Below are positions 26,072-35,059 of a stretch of DNA of 64,000 nucleotides, one piece after another. The stretch is taken from positions 1,054,001-1,118,000 of the forward strand of contig NZ_JACETV010000002.1 in NCBI RefSeq assembly GCF_013912375.1, read 5' to 3'. Source of the DNA: Emticicia sp. BO119 (GTDB lineage: Bacteria; Bacteroidota; Bacteroidia; Cytophagales; Spirosomataceae). The notes under the pieces were generated by a model, which saw only the letters and a list, made by a program, of their open reading frames with translations, was not told the DNA's origin and made no database searches. Position 1 is the first letter of the stretch; each line of letters opens with the position of its first letter. The position numbers and the translations under genes are program-made.

Positions 26072-27778
26072 ATGCTTAGAATTCTTCTCTGTTTTTTTAC
26101 TTTTCAGGCATTTGCACAAATCCCTACCAATACCTGGCAGACACACAACAACTATGTTAATCTGAAAGGGCTTGAAATAATAGAGAAAAAAATATATACA
26201 TTCTCCGAAAATGGTTTTTTCTACTTCGATAAGACTAATAAGCAAGCTATTAAACTATCTAAAGCAGATGGTCTTTCAGAAGCCAATCTGGCGCAGATTC
26301 GCTATAGCCCGGATCTGAGAAAACTATTGATTGCCTATGAAACAGGAAATTTAGATTTAACAGAGATAGATTCAGACGGATCGATAGGTGATATTCAGAA
26401 TATAAACTTCATTAAAAACACCAATACAATTCAGATTAACAAGCGCATTAATGCTATTGAATTTCAGGGTGATTTTGCCTATTTAGCCAGCGATTTTGGT
26501 TTGGTAGTGTTGGATACCAAAAAAGCCGAGATCAAAGAAACCTATCAGAATATAGGTAGTGGAGGCAAGACAGTAAGTCTGAAACAGATAGCTTTTGCAA
26601 GAGATAGTATTTTCATAAATACCCCCGATGGTATCCTGGGGGCAAAGTTTGCCGCCGATGTCAATCTCCAGTTTTTTGGTAACTGGAAATCTGTCATTGA
26701 CATTGAGTTATTTAAACCGAAGCAATATCCGCAAGACCCTCTCATTAATACCCCACACGAAATAGAAACCGATAAAGAAGGCAAAGCCTGGATAGCTGAT
26801 GAGACTAATGGATTGATTAGCAACTGGGAAGGTTCTTTTAAAAGCTACTCACCAAATGGCCCAAAAGGACAAATCAGTGAGCTTTTTTATCTGGAATCGA
26901 AGATATATACTATCGGAAGTACAGGAAATATTTTTAGTAATAATGAGTGGCAAAATATCTCTTTGAATCAGATTCCGGCATACTCAAAAGATGTGATAGA
27001 TGAGTATGGTTTCAGGTGGCAGATTGTTTCTAATGGTGTACGGGTAACTGATGATGCTACCCGACAGACTCGCTTATATACCATAGGGAAAAATACAGGA
27101 AACCTACCAAGTACAATAGTTAATGCTATTGCTATAGATAAAGAAGGTACTATCTGGATTGGCACCAATGATGGCATTGCGGCAGTGATTCCGGCAAGAG
27201 ATATTTTTATAAGGGCAGTAGATGCTTATACCCCTTTTAATAATCAGGGAAGGAGGATTTTATTGCAGGAAACCGTGAAAAAGATAGTAATTGACGGAGG
27301 TAACAGAAAATGGATTGGGACAAATAACGGGCTGAATCTGTTTGTACCTGCTGTAGATGAACTGATACAAAATTTTACTGAGACAAATAGCCCTTTGCCC
27401 ACCAATGAAATAACAGACTTGAGCATTGATACAGCAAGCGGAGAACTTTTTGTATTGACACCCAAAGGATTACTTTCTTACCAGAGCGATGCCTCAGAGC
27501 CTAAAGAAGATTTTAGTGGTGTGAAAATATTCCCTAATCCCATTCGTCCGGGTTATCAGGGAGTTATGACCATTTCTGGCCTGAGAGATAATAGTGCAAT
27601 TAAAATAACCGATGCTGCTGGTAGGTTAATTTATGAAACGAAATCTAATGGAGGTACGGCTTCCTGGAATTTGAATGATTCAACAGAAAGCCGCACTATC
27701 TCGGGTATTTATATGGTCTTTTGTATTGCCCAAGATGGCTCCGAAAGTTTAGTCGGTAAAGTAGCTGTGGTAAAATAG
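26072..27778 (+). CDS. porZ: Type IX secretion attachment-complex protein PorZ
   Basis: The longest frame begins with a TTG at 26060; the ATG at 26072 gives a proper signal peptide (FTFQAFAQ) and 568 aa. The sequence opens with PTNTWQTHNNYVN, as PorZ proteins do, and continues with beta-propeller repeats containing WIADETNGL, WIGTNDGIAAV and WIGTNNGLNLF. The last 85 residues (VKIFPNPIRPGYQG to GKVAVVK) are a type A C-terminal sorting domain. PorZ works with PorU, PorV and PorQ to process and attach type IX cargo to the outer-membrane surface. This is direct evidence for a type IX system in the organism. Confidence 0.9.
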   Translation: MLRILLCFFTFQAFAQIPTNTWQTHNNYVNLKGLEIIEKKIYTFSENGFFYFDKTNKQAIKLSKADGLSEANLAQIRYSPDLRKLLIAYETGNLDLTEIDSDGSIGDIQNINFIKNTNTIQINKRINAIEFQGDFAYLASDFGLVVLDTKKAEIKETYQNIGSGGKTVSLKQIAFARDSIFINTPDGILGAKFAADVNLQFFGNWKSVIDIELFKPKQYPQDPLINTPHEIETDKEGKAWIADETNGLISNWEGSFKSYSPNGPKGQISELFYLESKIYTIGSTGNIFSNNEWQNISLNQIPAYSKDVIDEYGFRWQIVSNGVRVTDDATRQTRLYTIGKNTGNLPSTIVNAIAIDKEGTIWIGTNDGIAAVIPARDIFIRAVDAYTPFNNQGRRILLQETVKKIVIDGGNRKWIGTNNGLNLFVPAVDELIQNFTETNSPLPTNEITDLSIDTASGELFVLTPKGLLSYQSDASEPKEDFSGVKIFPNPIRPGYQGVMTISGLRDNSAIKITDAAGRLIYETKSNGGTASWNLNDSTESRTISGIYMVFCIAQDGSESLVGKVAVVK

Positions 27779-29422
27779 CTACTCTACTTTCTTGAGTGTT
27801 ACATAAAAATTCTCATCTGATTTTATATCCTTCACATCTTTCTTTAAGGCTTTCCAGCCGGTAGTTGGATAAATAAAATCCATTTTCCCACCGTTGATAG
27901 AAACTTTCACAGGCATATTAAACCCATCAATACAATTGGTCCATTGATAAGATATTTTACCCTTTTCAATCTTATATTCTAATACCGGAATACGAATATC
28001 TCTCAGATACTGGTCAAATACCTTAGTGAAGTCCTTACCGCTATTTTCAGATATATAATCTTCAATCTGTTTGCTTACAACAGTCTGATGATAGAAAGTT
28101 TTATTTAATCCTCTTAATACCTGTCTCCAGCGCTCATCATCATTCACAATCTGGCGCATGGTATGCAGCATATTTCCACCTTTATAATACATATCGCCCG
28201 AGCCGCCATGATTCACATTGTATATACCAATAATAGGAGTTTTGTTCTGGATGTTCTTCCTGCAACCAATCACATAAGCAGCTCCAGCCTCTTTGCCATA
28301 ATAGTATTCAGTAAATAGGTTTTCAGAGTAATTGGTAAAACTCTCATGAATCCACATATCGGCTATGTCTTTATACGTAATATTGTTGGCAAACCATTCA
28401 TGCCCCGACTCATGCACAATAATGAAATCCCATTTTAACCCCCAGCCAGTACCAGATAAATCTCTGCCTAAATATCCATTCTGGTATTTGTTACCATAAG
28501 TAACCGAGCTTTGGTGTTCCATACCCAGATACGGCACGTCAACTAATTTATAGCCGTCTTCATAAAAAGGATAAGGACCAAACCAGTGTTCAAATGCTTT
28601 AAGCATCATAGGCACCTGCTTAAATTGTTCTTTGGCTTTATCCAGATTTTCAGGCAGTACATAATAATCAAGCGTGAGTTTTCCTTTTTCACCATCATAA
28701 ATCTCATTAAAATGCTCGTAGTTGCCTACATTCATATTGATACCATAATTGTTGATAGGATTTTTTACAAACCACTCAAACGTTTTGGTGCCATTATCAT
28801 TATCAATTACTTTACGCAATCGTCCGTTTGAAATATCTTTCAGTTTTTCAGGTACGGTTATGCTTATGAGCATACTGTCGCACTCATCATACATATGGTC
28901 TTTGCAAGGCCACCAGGCGCTTGCACCTAAACCCTGACACGAAGTAGCCACATAATCATTGCCTTCCTTATCTTTTACCCATTGCACACCCCCATCCCAG
29001 GGTGGACGCTTTGCCACAATAGGATTCCCCGAATAATGTACCACAATAGATTCGTTTTTGCCTTTCTCCTGTGTTTTCTTCAGGGTAATCATATAAGCAT
29101 TTTTGCCATCTAATTTATAAGAAAGCTCCTCCCCGTCTTGTGTTACTTTATCGACTTTGAGCGGTGGTTGCAGGTCTATCTGAATCACCTGATAAGGTTT
29201 GAGTACTTCATAAAATACAGTAGTGCTACCCGACAGGAATCTTTCGGGTGGATTTACCTTGGTACGGAGTTCATAATATTTTAAATCCCACCAGCTTCTT
29301 TCGGGAGTGATGCTTCCACGAAGGGTATCATCCCGGCTGAATTCCGGAGTTTTTATTTGTCCGCAAGCAGCAAAAAATAGAAAGGTGTTGATAAAGAGTA
29401 GTGATGCTTTTAGCATTTTCAT
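27779..29422 (-). CDS. M1 family aminopeptidase-like lipoprotein
   Basis: 547 aa. The signal is of lipoprotein type (FLFFAACGQ), so the enzyme is likely anchored in the envelope. The zinc motif HESGH (His337, Glu338, His341) with the later glutamate in WIHESFTNYSE is the M1 HExxH-x18-E signature. The substrate-anchoring GxMEN loop appears as LGMEHQSSV. M1 peptidases remove N-terminal residues from peptides; a periplasmic peptide-scavenging role is likely. The product starts with a beta-sandwich domain (about 40-230). It abuts porZ tail to tail with no gap. Confidence 0.88.
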   Translation of the reverse strand: MKMLKASLLFINTFLFFAACGQIKTPEFSRDDTLRGSITPERSWWDLKYYELRTKVNPPERFLSGSTTVFYEVLKPYQVIQIDLQPPLKVDKVTQDGEELSYKLDGKNAYMITLKKTQEKGKNESIVVHYSGNPIVAKRPPWDGGVQWVKDKEGNDYVATSCQGLGASAWWPCKDHMYDECDSMLISITVPEKLKDISNGRLRKVIDNDNGTKTFEWFVKNPINNYGINMNVGNYEHFNEIYDGEKGKLTLDYYVLPENLDKAKEQFKQVPMMLKAFEHWFGPYPFYEDGYKLVDVPYLGMEHQSSVTYGNKYQNGYLGRDLSGTGWGLKWDFIIVHESGHEWFANNITYKDIADMWIHESFTNYSENLFTEYYYGKEAGAAYVIGCRKNIQNKTPIIGIYNVNHGGSGDMYYKGGNMLHTMRQIVNDDERWRQVLRGLNKTFYHQTVVSKQIEDYISENSGKDFTKVFDQYLRDIRIPVLEYKIEKGKISYQWTNCIDGFNMPVKVSINGGKMDFIYPTTGWKALKKDVKDIKSDENFYVTLKKVE

Positions 29423-29443
29423 ATATTAATAGATTTTGGTAGG

Positions 29444-29451
29444 CAAATTTA
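29444..29451 (-). promoter_or_regulatory. -7 box of the M1 peptidase gene
   Basis: On the minus strand this reads TAAATTTG, 21 bases before the start codon. No -33 match. Confidence 0.4.
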
Positions 29452-29640
29452 ATCTAAATTCTTTAGTTTGATAAAAACACATCAACAATTTCAAAAATTG
29501 TATTCTGTATTAAAAACGGCAAATAAATTAGGTTTTCGAAAACTGTTTTCAGATTAAAATTGTACTAATTTAAGAAAGAGGATTTCATTCTATGCGTATA
29601 AAATGAGAAGCTTTATTCGTTTCTCACAGATTAATCAAAC

Positions 29641-30894
29641 ATGAAGCAAACCAAAGACCCTTATGCTGCGCTCCGGTATCCCGAATTCAGGTATTTCGTT
29701 ACCGCACAATTCTTATTTACCATAGCAATTTTAATACAGGAAGTAGTAATTAGTTACTATCTATACGAAATCACACATGACCCTCTTTCATTAGGCTTAA
29801 TCGGGCTTTTTGAAGCAATTCCTTATATTTCATTAGCTTTATTCGGCGGGTATTTTGCCGACCGCAAAGAGAAAAAAACTATTATTCAGCTTTGTTACGG
29901 CATCATCATTATGTGTTCACTGCTCTTGCTTTGGGTAACGCATCCGTCAACAGAGCATGGTTTCAGTATCTTACAGCAAAAAAACTTTATTTACCTGACC
30001 GTCTTCTTTTTGGGAGTAGCCCGGGGGTTTTATGGCCCGGCATGGTCTTCATTAAAACCTTTTTTAGTATCAGCAGAACATTATTCCAATTCGGCCTCGT
30101 GGGGCAGCCAGTTCTGGCAGATAGGGTCTATTCTTGGCCCTGCTTCAGCCGGATTCCTCTACAGTTGGTTAGGGCTTACTAATACCCTTATTTTAGTAAT
30201 CATATTTTTTCTGTTTGCCTTCGTCTTTGTTTCCCGGATTTCAAAAAAAGGCATTCAGAATATCGAAAAACAAGCTGACGTTTTTAGTAGCTTAAAAGAA
30301 GGAATCAGGTTTGTAACAGGCAACAGAATACTGTTTTACGCTATTCTGTTAGATATGTTCTCGGTATTGTTTGGTGGGGTAGTGGCTATTTTACCAGTTT
30401 TTGCCAAAGATATTTTAAAAGTAGGAGCAGAGGGCTTAGGTATTATGCGGGCCGCTCCTGGCCTGGGAGCTGTATTAACGATGCTGGGTACTGCCTATTT
30501 TCCACCCACGCGTCAGGCATGGCGCAATATGCTGATTGCTGTTACAGGTTTTGGGTTGGCAACACTGGTTTTTGCTTTTTCTACGAGTTTCTGGTTATCA
30601 GTAGCAGCATTATTCCTGACAGGAGCTTTTGATAGTGTGAGTGTAGTAATCAGACAGACTATCTTACAGGTATTACCGCCCGACGATATGCGAGGTAGAG
30701 TAAATTCTGTCAGTGGTATTTTTGTCAGCTGTTCTAACGAACTCGGCGCCTTTGAGTCGGGGGTATTAACCAAATTTATAGGAGCTATCCCAACAGTTAT
30801 CTTTGGGGGTGTAATGACTCTGGTAATAGCAGGAACGCTTTTTATAAGGTCAAAAGAACTCTTTGATTTTAAATTAGAAAAGGCCTTAAAGTAG
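29641..30894 (+). CDS. MFS transporter (EntS/MFS_3-like)
   Basis: 417 aa with 12 predicted helices. GGYFADRKEKK between helices 2 and 3 is the MFS motif A (G-x3-D-R/K-x-R/K-K). ARGFYGPAWSSLKPFLV and LPPDDMRGRVNSVSGIF are typical of the enterobactin-exporter-like MFS_3 group. It probably exports a small molecule with proton exchange; the substrate is unknown and no biosynthetic genes are near. It ends at a strong bidirectional hairpin shared with greA. Confidence 0.82.
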   Translation: MKQTKDPYAALRYPEFRYFVTAQFLFTIAILIQEVVISYYLYEITHDPLSLGLIGLFEAIPYISLALFGGYFADRKEKKTIIQLCYGIIIMCSLLLLWVTHPSTEHGFSILQQKNFIYLTVFFLGVARGFYGPAWSSLKPFLVSAEHYSNSASWGSQFWQIGSILGPASAGFLYSWLGLTNTLILVIIFFLFAFVFVSRISKKGIQNIEKQADVFSSLKEGIRFVTGNRILFYAILLDMFSVLFGGVVAILPVFAKDILKVGAEGLGIMRAAPGLGAVLTMLGTAYFPPTRQAWRNMLIAVTGFGLATLVFAFSTSFWLSVAALFLTGAFDSVSVVIRQTILQVLPPDDMRGRVNSVSGIFVSCSNELGAFESGVLTKFIGAIPTVIFGGVMTLVIAGTLFIRSKELFDFKLEKALK

Positions 30895-30898
30895 TACT

Positions 30899-30942
30899 AA
30901 TAATAAAGGTCTTTTCTATCAGAAAAGACCTTTATTATTATA
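30899..30942. terminator. Bidirectional terminator between MFS gene and greA
   Basis: A long perfect stem built on AATAAAGGTCTTTTCT and its complement, with a tiny loop and A/T-rich flanks on both sides, between convergent genes. Confidence 0.85.
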
Positions 30943-30989
30943 TCATTGAGAAAAGTGGTTTCTTAATATATCGGCGCAACAGAAATGTT

Positions 30990-31463
30990 TTATCTGCTAA
31001 TTTCTAATACTTCAACTTCTACCAAACCGGCAGGAGCTTGTATCTGAGCTGTTTCACCTACTTTTTTTCCAAATAAGCCTTTGCCAAATGGAGAATTGAC
31101 AGATATTTTACCTTGTTTTAAATCAGCTTCTTCTTCCGAAACCAAAGTATAAACCATCATTGCACCGTTTTTCTTACTTTTAATCTTTACTTTAGATAAT
31201 AAAGAAACTTTAGATGTATCAATAGTTGATTCATCAAGGATACGGGCATTAGCTACCAGTTCTTCTAATTTAGAAATCTCCATTTCCATCAGGCCTTGTG
31301 CATCTTTAGCAGCGTCATATTCGGCGTTCTCCGATAAGTCGCCTTTATCACGAGCTTCTGCAATCTGGCGGGCAATATCAGCCCTGCCTTTACCTTTTAG
31401 GTCATGAAGCTTATTTTTCAGGTTATTGTAACCTTCCTCTGTGTAGTACTGAAGTTTTGACAT
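30990..31463 (-). CDS. greA: Transcription elongation factor GreA
   Basis: The frame extends upstream to 31508, but GreA proteins start at MSKLQYYTEEGYNNLKNKL, so the ATG at 31461-31463 was chosen (157 aa). The N-terminal coiled coil carries the acidic tip residues in GDLSENAEYDAAK, and the C-terminal domain ends with INSPFGKGLFGKKVGE and the beta strand EVEVLEI. GreA stimulates transcript cleavage by stalled RNA polymerase. The leader holds two terminator-like hairpins with a promoter further upstream, so expression is probably attenuated. Confidence 0.95.
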   Translation of the reverse strand: MSKLQYYTEEGYNNLKNKLHDLKGKGRADIARQIAEARDKGDLSENAEYDAAKDAQGLMEMEISKLEELVANARILDESTIDTSKVSLLSKVKIKSKKNGAMMVYTLVSEEEADLKQGKISVNSPFGKGLFGKKVGETAQIQAPAGLVEVEVLEISR

Positions 31464-31478
31464 ATCTCTTATAAATTT

Positions 31479-31501
31479 AAAAACCCCTTTCTTCTGAGGG
31501 G
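31479..31501 (-). terminator. Second terminator-like hairpin in the greA leader
   Basis: On the minus strand CCCCT / AGGGG with an eight-base loop, followed by TTTTT, 16 bases before the greA start codon. Confidence 0.55.
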
Positions 31502-31506
31502 CGGAC

Positions 31507-31536
31507 AAAAAAAGAACGGCGACAATTCGACCGTTC
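31507..31536 (-). terminator. First terminator-like hairpin in the greA leader
   Basis: On the minus strand the stem is GAACGG-CGA / TCG-CCGTTC with one bulged T and an ATTG loop, followed by seven T. It lies about 90 bases after the inferred start point and before the greA gene, so it would end transcripts prematurely. A 23-bp AT palindrome (31538-31560) sits directly upstream. Confidence 0.75.
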
Positions 31537-31634
31537 CTGATAAAATTTTAAATTTTATCACAGAAACTACCTGAATTTTACTCGAAAAAATACTTTATTT
31601 GCTCGATTTTGTTTCATTTGTGCAATTTAGATAA

Positions 31635-31663
31635 CAAAGGTACAAAGATTTTTTTTAAATCAA
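31635..31663 (-). promoter_or_regulatory. greA promoter
   Basis: On the minus strand TTG-N18-TACCTTTG: the -33 is at 31661-31663 and the -7 box at 31635-31642, close to the Bacteroidota consensus. A start point near 31628 gives a leader of about 165 bases. Confidence 0.6.
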
Positions 31664-31664
31664 G

Positions 31665-31672
31665 TATTTTTG
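31665..31672 (+). promoter_or_regulatory. -7 box of fmt
   Basis: TATTTTTG on the plus strand, 29 bases before the fmt start codon. It abuts the -33 of the divergent greA promoter, so the two may compete. Confidence 0.45.
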
Positions 31673-31701
31673 AGACCACATAATTATATAACGATTAAAA
31701 G

Positions 31702-32613
31702 ATGAAAATAGTTTTTATGGGGACACCCGATTTTGCTGTAGCAAGTTTACGTAAGTTGGTAGACAACGGGTGTGAGGTAGTAGCGGTAGTAACGGCACCG
31801 GATAAACCCTCTGGCAGAGGGTTACATATGAACCAGACGCCCGTTAAGCAATATGCTGTTTCTAAGGGAATTCCGGTGTTACAACCCGAAAAATTGAAGA
31901 ACGCGGATTTTATTGAACAGCTAAAAACCTATCAGGCTGATTTGCAGGTGGTTGTGGCATTCAGAATGTTGCCGGAAGTGGTCTGGAATATGCCGCCAAA
32001 AGGTACTTTTAATCTGCATGGCTCGCTTTTACCTCAATACCGGGGTGCAGCACCTATTAACTGGGCCGTGATTAACGGAGATGTGGAAACGGGAGTGACA
32101 ACATTTTTTATCAAACATGAGATTGACACAGGTAATATCATATTTGTAGACAAAGAACCAATTTACCTGCACGATAATGCGGGTACGGTGCATGACCGCT
32201 TGATGGAAAGAGGAGCAAATCTGGTATTGAAAACAGTTAAAGCTATTGAAGCAGGAGATTACCCGCAACTACCACAGGCAAATGATATTGAATTGAAACC
32301 TGCGCCAAAAATTTTTAAAGAAACCTGTGAAATTAACTGGAACCAACCCGCTGAGAAGGTTCATAATTTCATACGTGGACTTTCGCCATATCCGGCGGCC
32401 TGGACTACATTATCGGGTAAAATATGTAAGATATATCAATCTGAATTAACCGATATGGAGGGCAAAGATATAAAACCCGGAGAAATGGAAACAAACGGAA
32501 AGACTTTTTTAGCCTTTAAGTGCGCCGATAAACTCCTGAGAATAAAAGAGCTACAGATAGAAGGGAAAAAGAAAATGGGAGTAGAAGATTTTTTGAGGGG
32601 ATTCAGGTTGTAG
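31702..32613 (+). CDS. fmt: Methionyl-tRNA formyltransferase
   Basis: 303 aa. The N-terminal MKIVFMGTPDFAVASLRKL, the catalytic FNLHGSLLPQYRGAAPINWA with His and the HEIDTGNII segment are all standard for Fmt. The smaller C-terminal OB-like domain begins near residue 205. It formylates initiator Met-tRNA using 10-formyltetrahydrofolate. It is expressed as a single gene between greA (divergent) and a strong terminator; def is not adjacent. Confidence 0.96.
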   Translation: MKIVFMGTPDFAVASLRKLVDNGCEVVAVVTAPDKPSGRGLHMNQTPVKQYAVSKGIPVLQPEKLKNADFIEQLKTYQADLQVVVAFRMLPEVVWNMPPKGTFNLHGSLLPQYRGAAPINWAVINGDVETGVTTFFIKHEIDTGNIIFVDKEPIYLHDNAGTVHDRLMERGANLVLKTVKAIEAGDYPQLPQANDIELKPAPKIFKETCEINWNQPAEKVHNFIRGLSPYPAAWTTLSGKICKIYQSELTDMEGKDIKPGEMETNGKTFLAFKCADKLLRIKELQIEGKKKMGVEDFLRGFRL

Positions 32614-32616
32614 GCT

Positions 32617-32670
32617 AAAAAAAAGAATTGTCCTTTGGTTTACTCATAAACCAAAGGACGATTCTTTTCT
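32617..32670. terminator. Bidirectional terminator between fmt and a lipoprotein gene
   Basis: A stem of about 22 bp built on GTCCTTTGGTTTA and its complement, loop CTCA, with an A-run on the left and T-rich sequence on the right. Confidence 0.9.
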
Positions 32671-33998
32671 TAATACATATCCAGCACAGTTGTGAAATCG
32701 GCTGAAACTTTCATCGTCTCATGCACAATCACATTGCATTTTTCATCAGCTTCATGTCTGGTACAAACTGTGCCTGTAATTTGTCCTTTCATGATAGTCT
32801 TTCCGTCAGCTTTATAGAGCTTTTCAATAATAATAGTACCCGATTCACTCTTATCTTCTCTGCAATGTTTGTATATGGAAGACCCCGCTTTTTTCTTTGA
32901 TGGATGCACTGCCCCAACATAGGTATTTTTAATATTGAATGGAAATTTACCAACCTTTAAATTTTCACAGTAGACAGTCAGTGTATTTCCCAGATTGTCT
33001 TCAAAATTCATATACAATAAACCTGAACTGGCCGTAGCATGAATAGCAATGTTGGTTGGGTCTGAACCATCTACACTAAATGAGTTTTCGGTATTAATAT
33101 ACAAATTACTTACTAATAATAGTTTGGCTTTACCACCATGTGATAGTTCTACACTAATAGCAACCGGATTGTAAGCATCTGCTGGCTTTTTATTTGGTGC
33201 AGTATATAAAATAACCGCTTTATTTCCTTTATTGACAAATCCTAACAACCCTGAAGTTGCATCTTTAGGTGGTTGATTTGTACAATCTACGCCATTCAGG
33301 TAAAGTTTAGTAATGTCTGTTCGATCGGCTAATTTAGGCGCATTCAAAGGAATGAGTAGGGCCAAATCAGCAGGTGGGGTTTTGCTGTCTGTCCAGGGCC
33401 ATTCAAAACCATTATCTAAAAATTCTACCTGTAATTCTTTTGTCTGTTTTATTTGTACTGTATCGTATTCAGGCAAGAGACGATAACGGGTAATCATAGA
33501 CCACCAACTAAAATGTCTGATAGCCCCCGTAATAGTTTTCTGGCTGGTATTAACCGTTAAAGGTGCAGTCATTTGCCAGATTTTGGTTTGATCCTGGAAA
33601 GCCAATGCCATATTATCCAATGAAACGCCACTCATTTCCTTATCATTGTACTTGTAAGTAAAAGTAACAGGCTTGGCAAATTCACTGCCATCAGGACCAA
33701 ATTCGTAGCCTGTACCTACACCACCCCAAGCTTTATTTTCTACGGGGCGTATCGTAATATTGGTTTCTTTGGTTAAGGCACCTGCCGGGAAAGCCAAGGT
33801 AAGCTTACCGTCAGGGGTAGAGATACTACCGCCTTGTGCGCCAATTATTTTTGAGGTAGTGGCTCCCAATGGTTTGCCAACTTCGGTTGCTGTTCCTTTT
33901 GAAGGTTGCTCGGGTTTAGGACTTTGCTGGTCAGTTTCACAAGATAATAATCCTGTGAGTGTGAGAAGTGTAATGGCGACAATTTGTAAAGTTTTCAT
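32670..33998 (-). CDS. Lipoprotein with ZU5-like domain
   Basis: The frame is open from 34079, but the ATG at 33996-33998 yields a clean lipoprotein signal (lipobox TGLLSC) and lies 50 bases after a -7 box, so it was chosen (442 aa). IIGAQGGSISTPDGKLTLAFPAGAL followed by ITIRPVENKAWG and YEFGPDGSEFAKPVTFTYKY is the ZU5-like pattern seen in bacterial surface proteins. The C-terminal half is beta-rich with no recognised domain and has three cysteines near the end (CRED, CTRHEADEKC). Function unknown. Confidence 0.7.
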   Translation of the reverse strand: MKTLQIVAITLLTLTGLLSCETDQQSPKPEQPSKGTATEVGKPLGATTSKIIGAQGGSISTPDGKLTLAFPAGALTKETNITIRPVENKAWGGVGTGYEFGPDGSEFAKPVTFTYKYNDKEMSGVSLDNMALAFQDQTKIWQMTAPLTVNTSQKTITGAIRHFSWWSMITRYRLLPEYDTVQIKQTKELQVEFLDNGFEWPWTDSKTPPADLALLIPLNAPKLADRTDITKLYLNGVDCTNQPPKDATSGLLGFVNKGNKAVILYTAPNKKPADAYNPVAISVELSHGGKAKLLLVSNLYINTENSFSVDGSDPTNIAIHATASSGLLYMNFEDNLGNTLTVYCENLKVGKFPFNIKNTYVGAVHPSKKKAGSSIYKHCREDKSESGTIIIEKLYKADGKTIMKGQITGTVCTRHEADEKCNVIVHETMKVSADFTTVLDMY

Positions 33999-34051
33999 AA
34001 TTTTAAAGTAATAGCTTTTCATATAATTGAGTGATATCAAATAACATGATG

Positions 34052-34059
34052 CAAACTTA
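34052..34059 (-). promoter_or_regulatory. -7 box of the ZU5-like lipoprotein gene
   Basis: On the minus strand TAAGTTTG. It lies inside the longer open frame, which supports the downstream start at 33998. Confidence 0.45.
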
Positions 34060-34180
34060 GTAGATGGAGAAAACTCCATAAATCAACTAACACATGAACT
34101 GTATAATAGCTCGCGGCAATTGCTAAAACCATGTGATGAATTGCAAAATCGGAAGATGAATAATGCGAGTCTATTGCAAC

Positions 34181-34204
34181 AAAAAAGGAGAGCATTGCTC
34201 TCCT
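34181..34204 (-). terminator. Terminator after the LytTR regulator gene
   Basis: On the minus strand AGGAGAGC / GCTCTCCT with a three-base loop, then six T. Confidence 0.85.
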
Positions 34205-34225
34205 CAGATAAAATTTTAATTATTT

Positions 34226-35017
34226 TTATTTCCCCATCCAATCTTTAAAATCTGCCACTTTTTCCCGGCTGACAAGGGCTTGTTTGGCATGAGACGGGCG
34301 TAGCGTCAAAGCCAGGCGATTACCGAAATACGGTTCCATTTTCTCAACAGTTTTGTGCGTAAGTATCATCCCTCTGTTAATTCTGAAAAAACGGGTTGGA
34401 TTCAATGTTTCGGCAATTTCGTCTAAAGTATAATCTACCAGAAATTTCTGGTTGTTGTGCGTGGTAAAGAAACTATATCGTTCATCGGTAAAGAAATAAG
34501 CAATTTCGCCTACTTCAATAGAAAGTAGCTTCTGATTTTGTTTGACTAAAAAACGCTCACGGTATTCAGGCGTAGCACTTAGCTTTAAATCTTCTAATAG
34601 CTTTTTAATACCACTTAGCGAATCTTGAGCAGGTTGTGTCGGTTTTGCCTTAAGTGCTTCATATTTATTAAGGCTTCTCTGTAAATCATCCCGATGAACT
34701 GGTTTTAATAAATAATCAATACTATTTACCTTAAATGCCTGCAAAGCATATTCATCGTATGAAGTAGTAAAAATAACCGTGCTTTTTACTTCTGTTCGGT
34801 TAAAAATCTCAAAACTCTGTCCGTCAGATAATTCTATATCCAGAAAAATCAGGTCAGGATCGCCATGCTGGCTGGCTCTGTTTTTCTCCAGCCAATCAAC
34901 TGTATCTTCTATACTATCAGTTACGCCTACTACATGAATCTCAGAAGTGATTTCATTAATAATCTTCTTTAATCGGCGGACTGACAATGCTTCATCCTCT
35001 ACAATCAATGCATTCAT
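34226..35017 (-). CDS. LytTR-family response regulator
   Basis: 263 aa. The receiver domain (about 1-120) has acidic pocket residues in VEDE and the phosphoacceptor Asp60 in LIFLDIEL, with Thr in FTTSYDEYA and Lys in LLKPVHRDD. A linker leads to a LytTR DNA-binding domain (about 160-262) with FLVKQNQKL, FRINRGMILTH and RLALTLRPSH. LytTR proteins bind direct repeats upstream of target genes. It is 42 bases after a LytS-type kinase gene and forms a two-component set with the two upstream kinases. Confidence 0.92.
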   Translation of the reverse strand: MNALIVEDEALSVRRLKKIINEITSEIHVVGVTDSIEDTVDWLEKNRASQHGDPDLIFLDIELSDGQSFEIFNRTEVKSTVIFTTSYDEYALQAFKVNSIDYLLKPVHRDDLQRSLNKYEALKAKPTQPAQDSLSGIKKLLEDLKLSATPEYRERFLVKQNQKLLSIEVGEIAYFFTDERYSFFTTHNNQKFLVDYTLDEIAETLNPTRFFRINRGMILTHKTVEKMEPYFGNRLALTLRPSHAKQALVSREKVADFKDWMGK

Positions 35018-35059
35018 ATCAACAGTTATTAGTTTAATTTTCTTTTATATCCTTACTAT

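Noticed and set aside
34008-34079. Longer N-terminus of the ZU5-like lipoprotein
   Set aside because: It would destroy the lipoprotein signal and overlap a TAnnTTTG box at 34052-34059.
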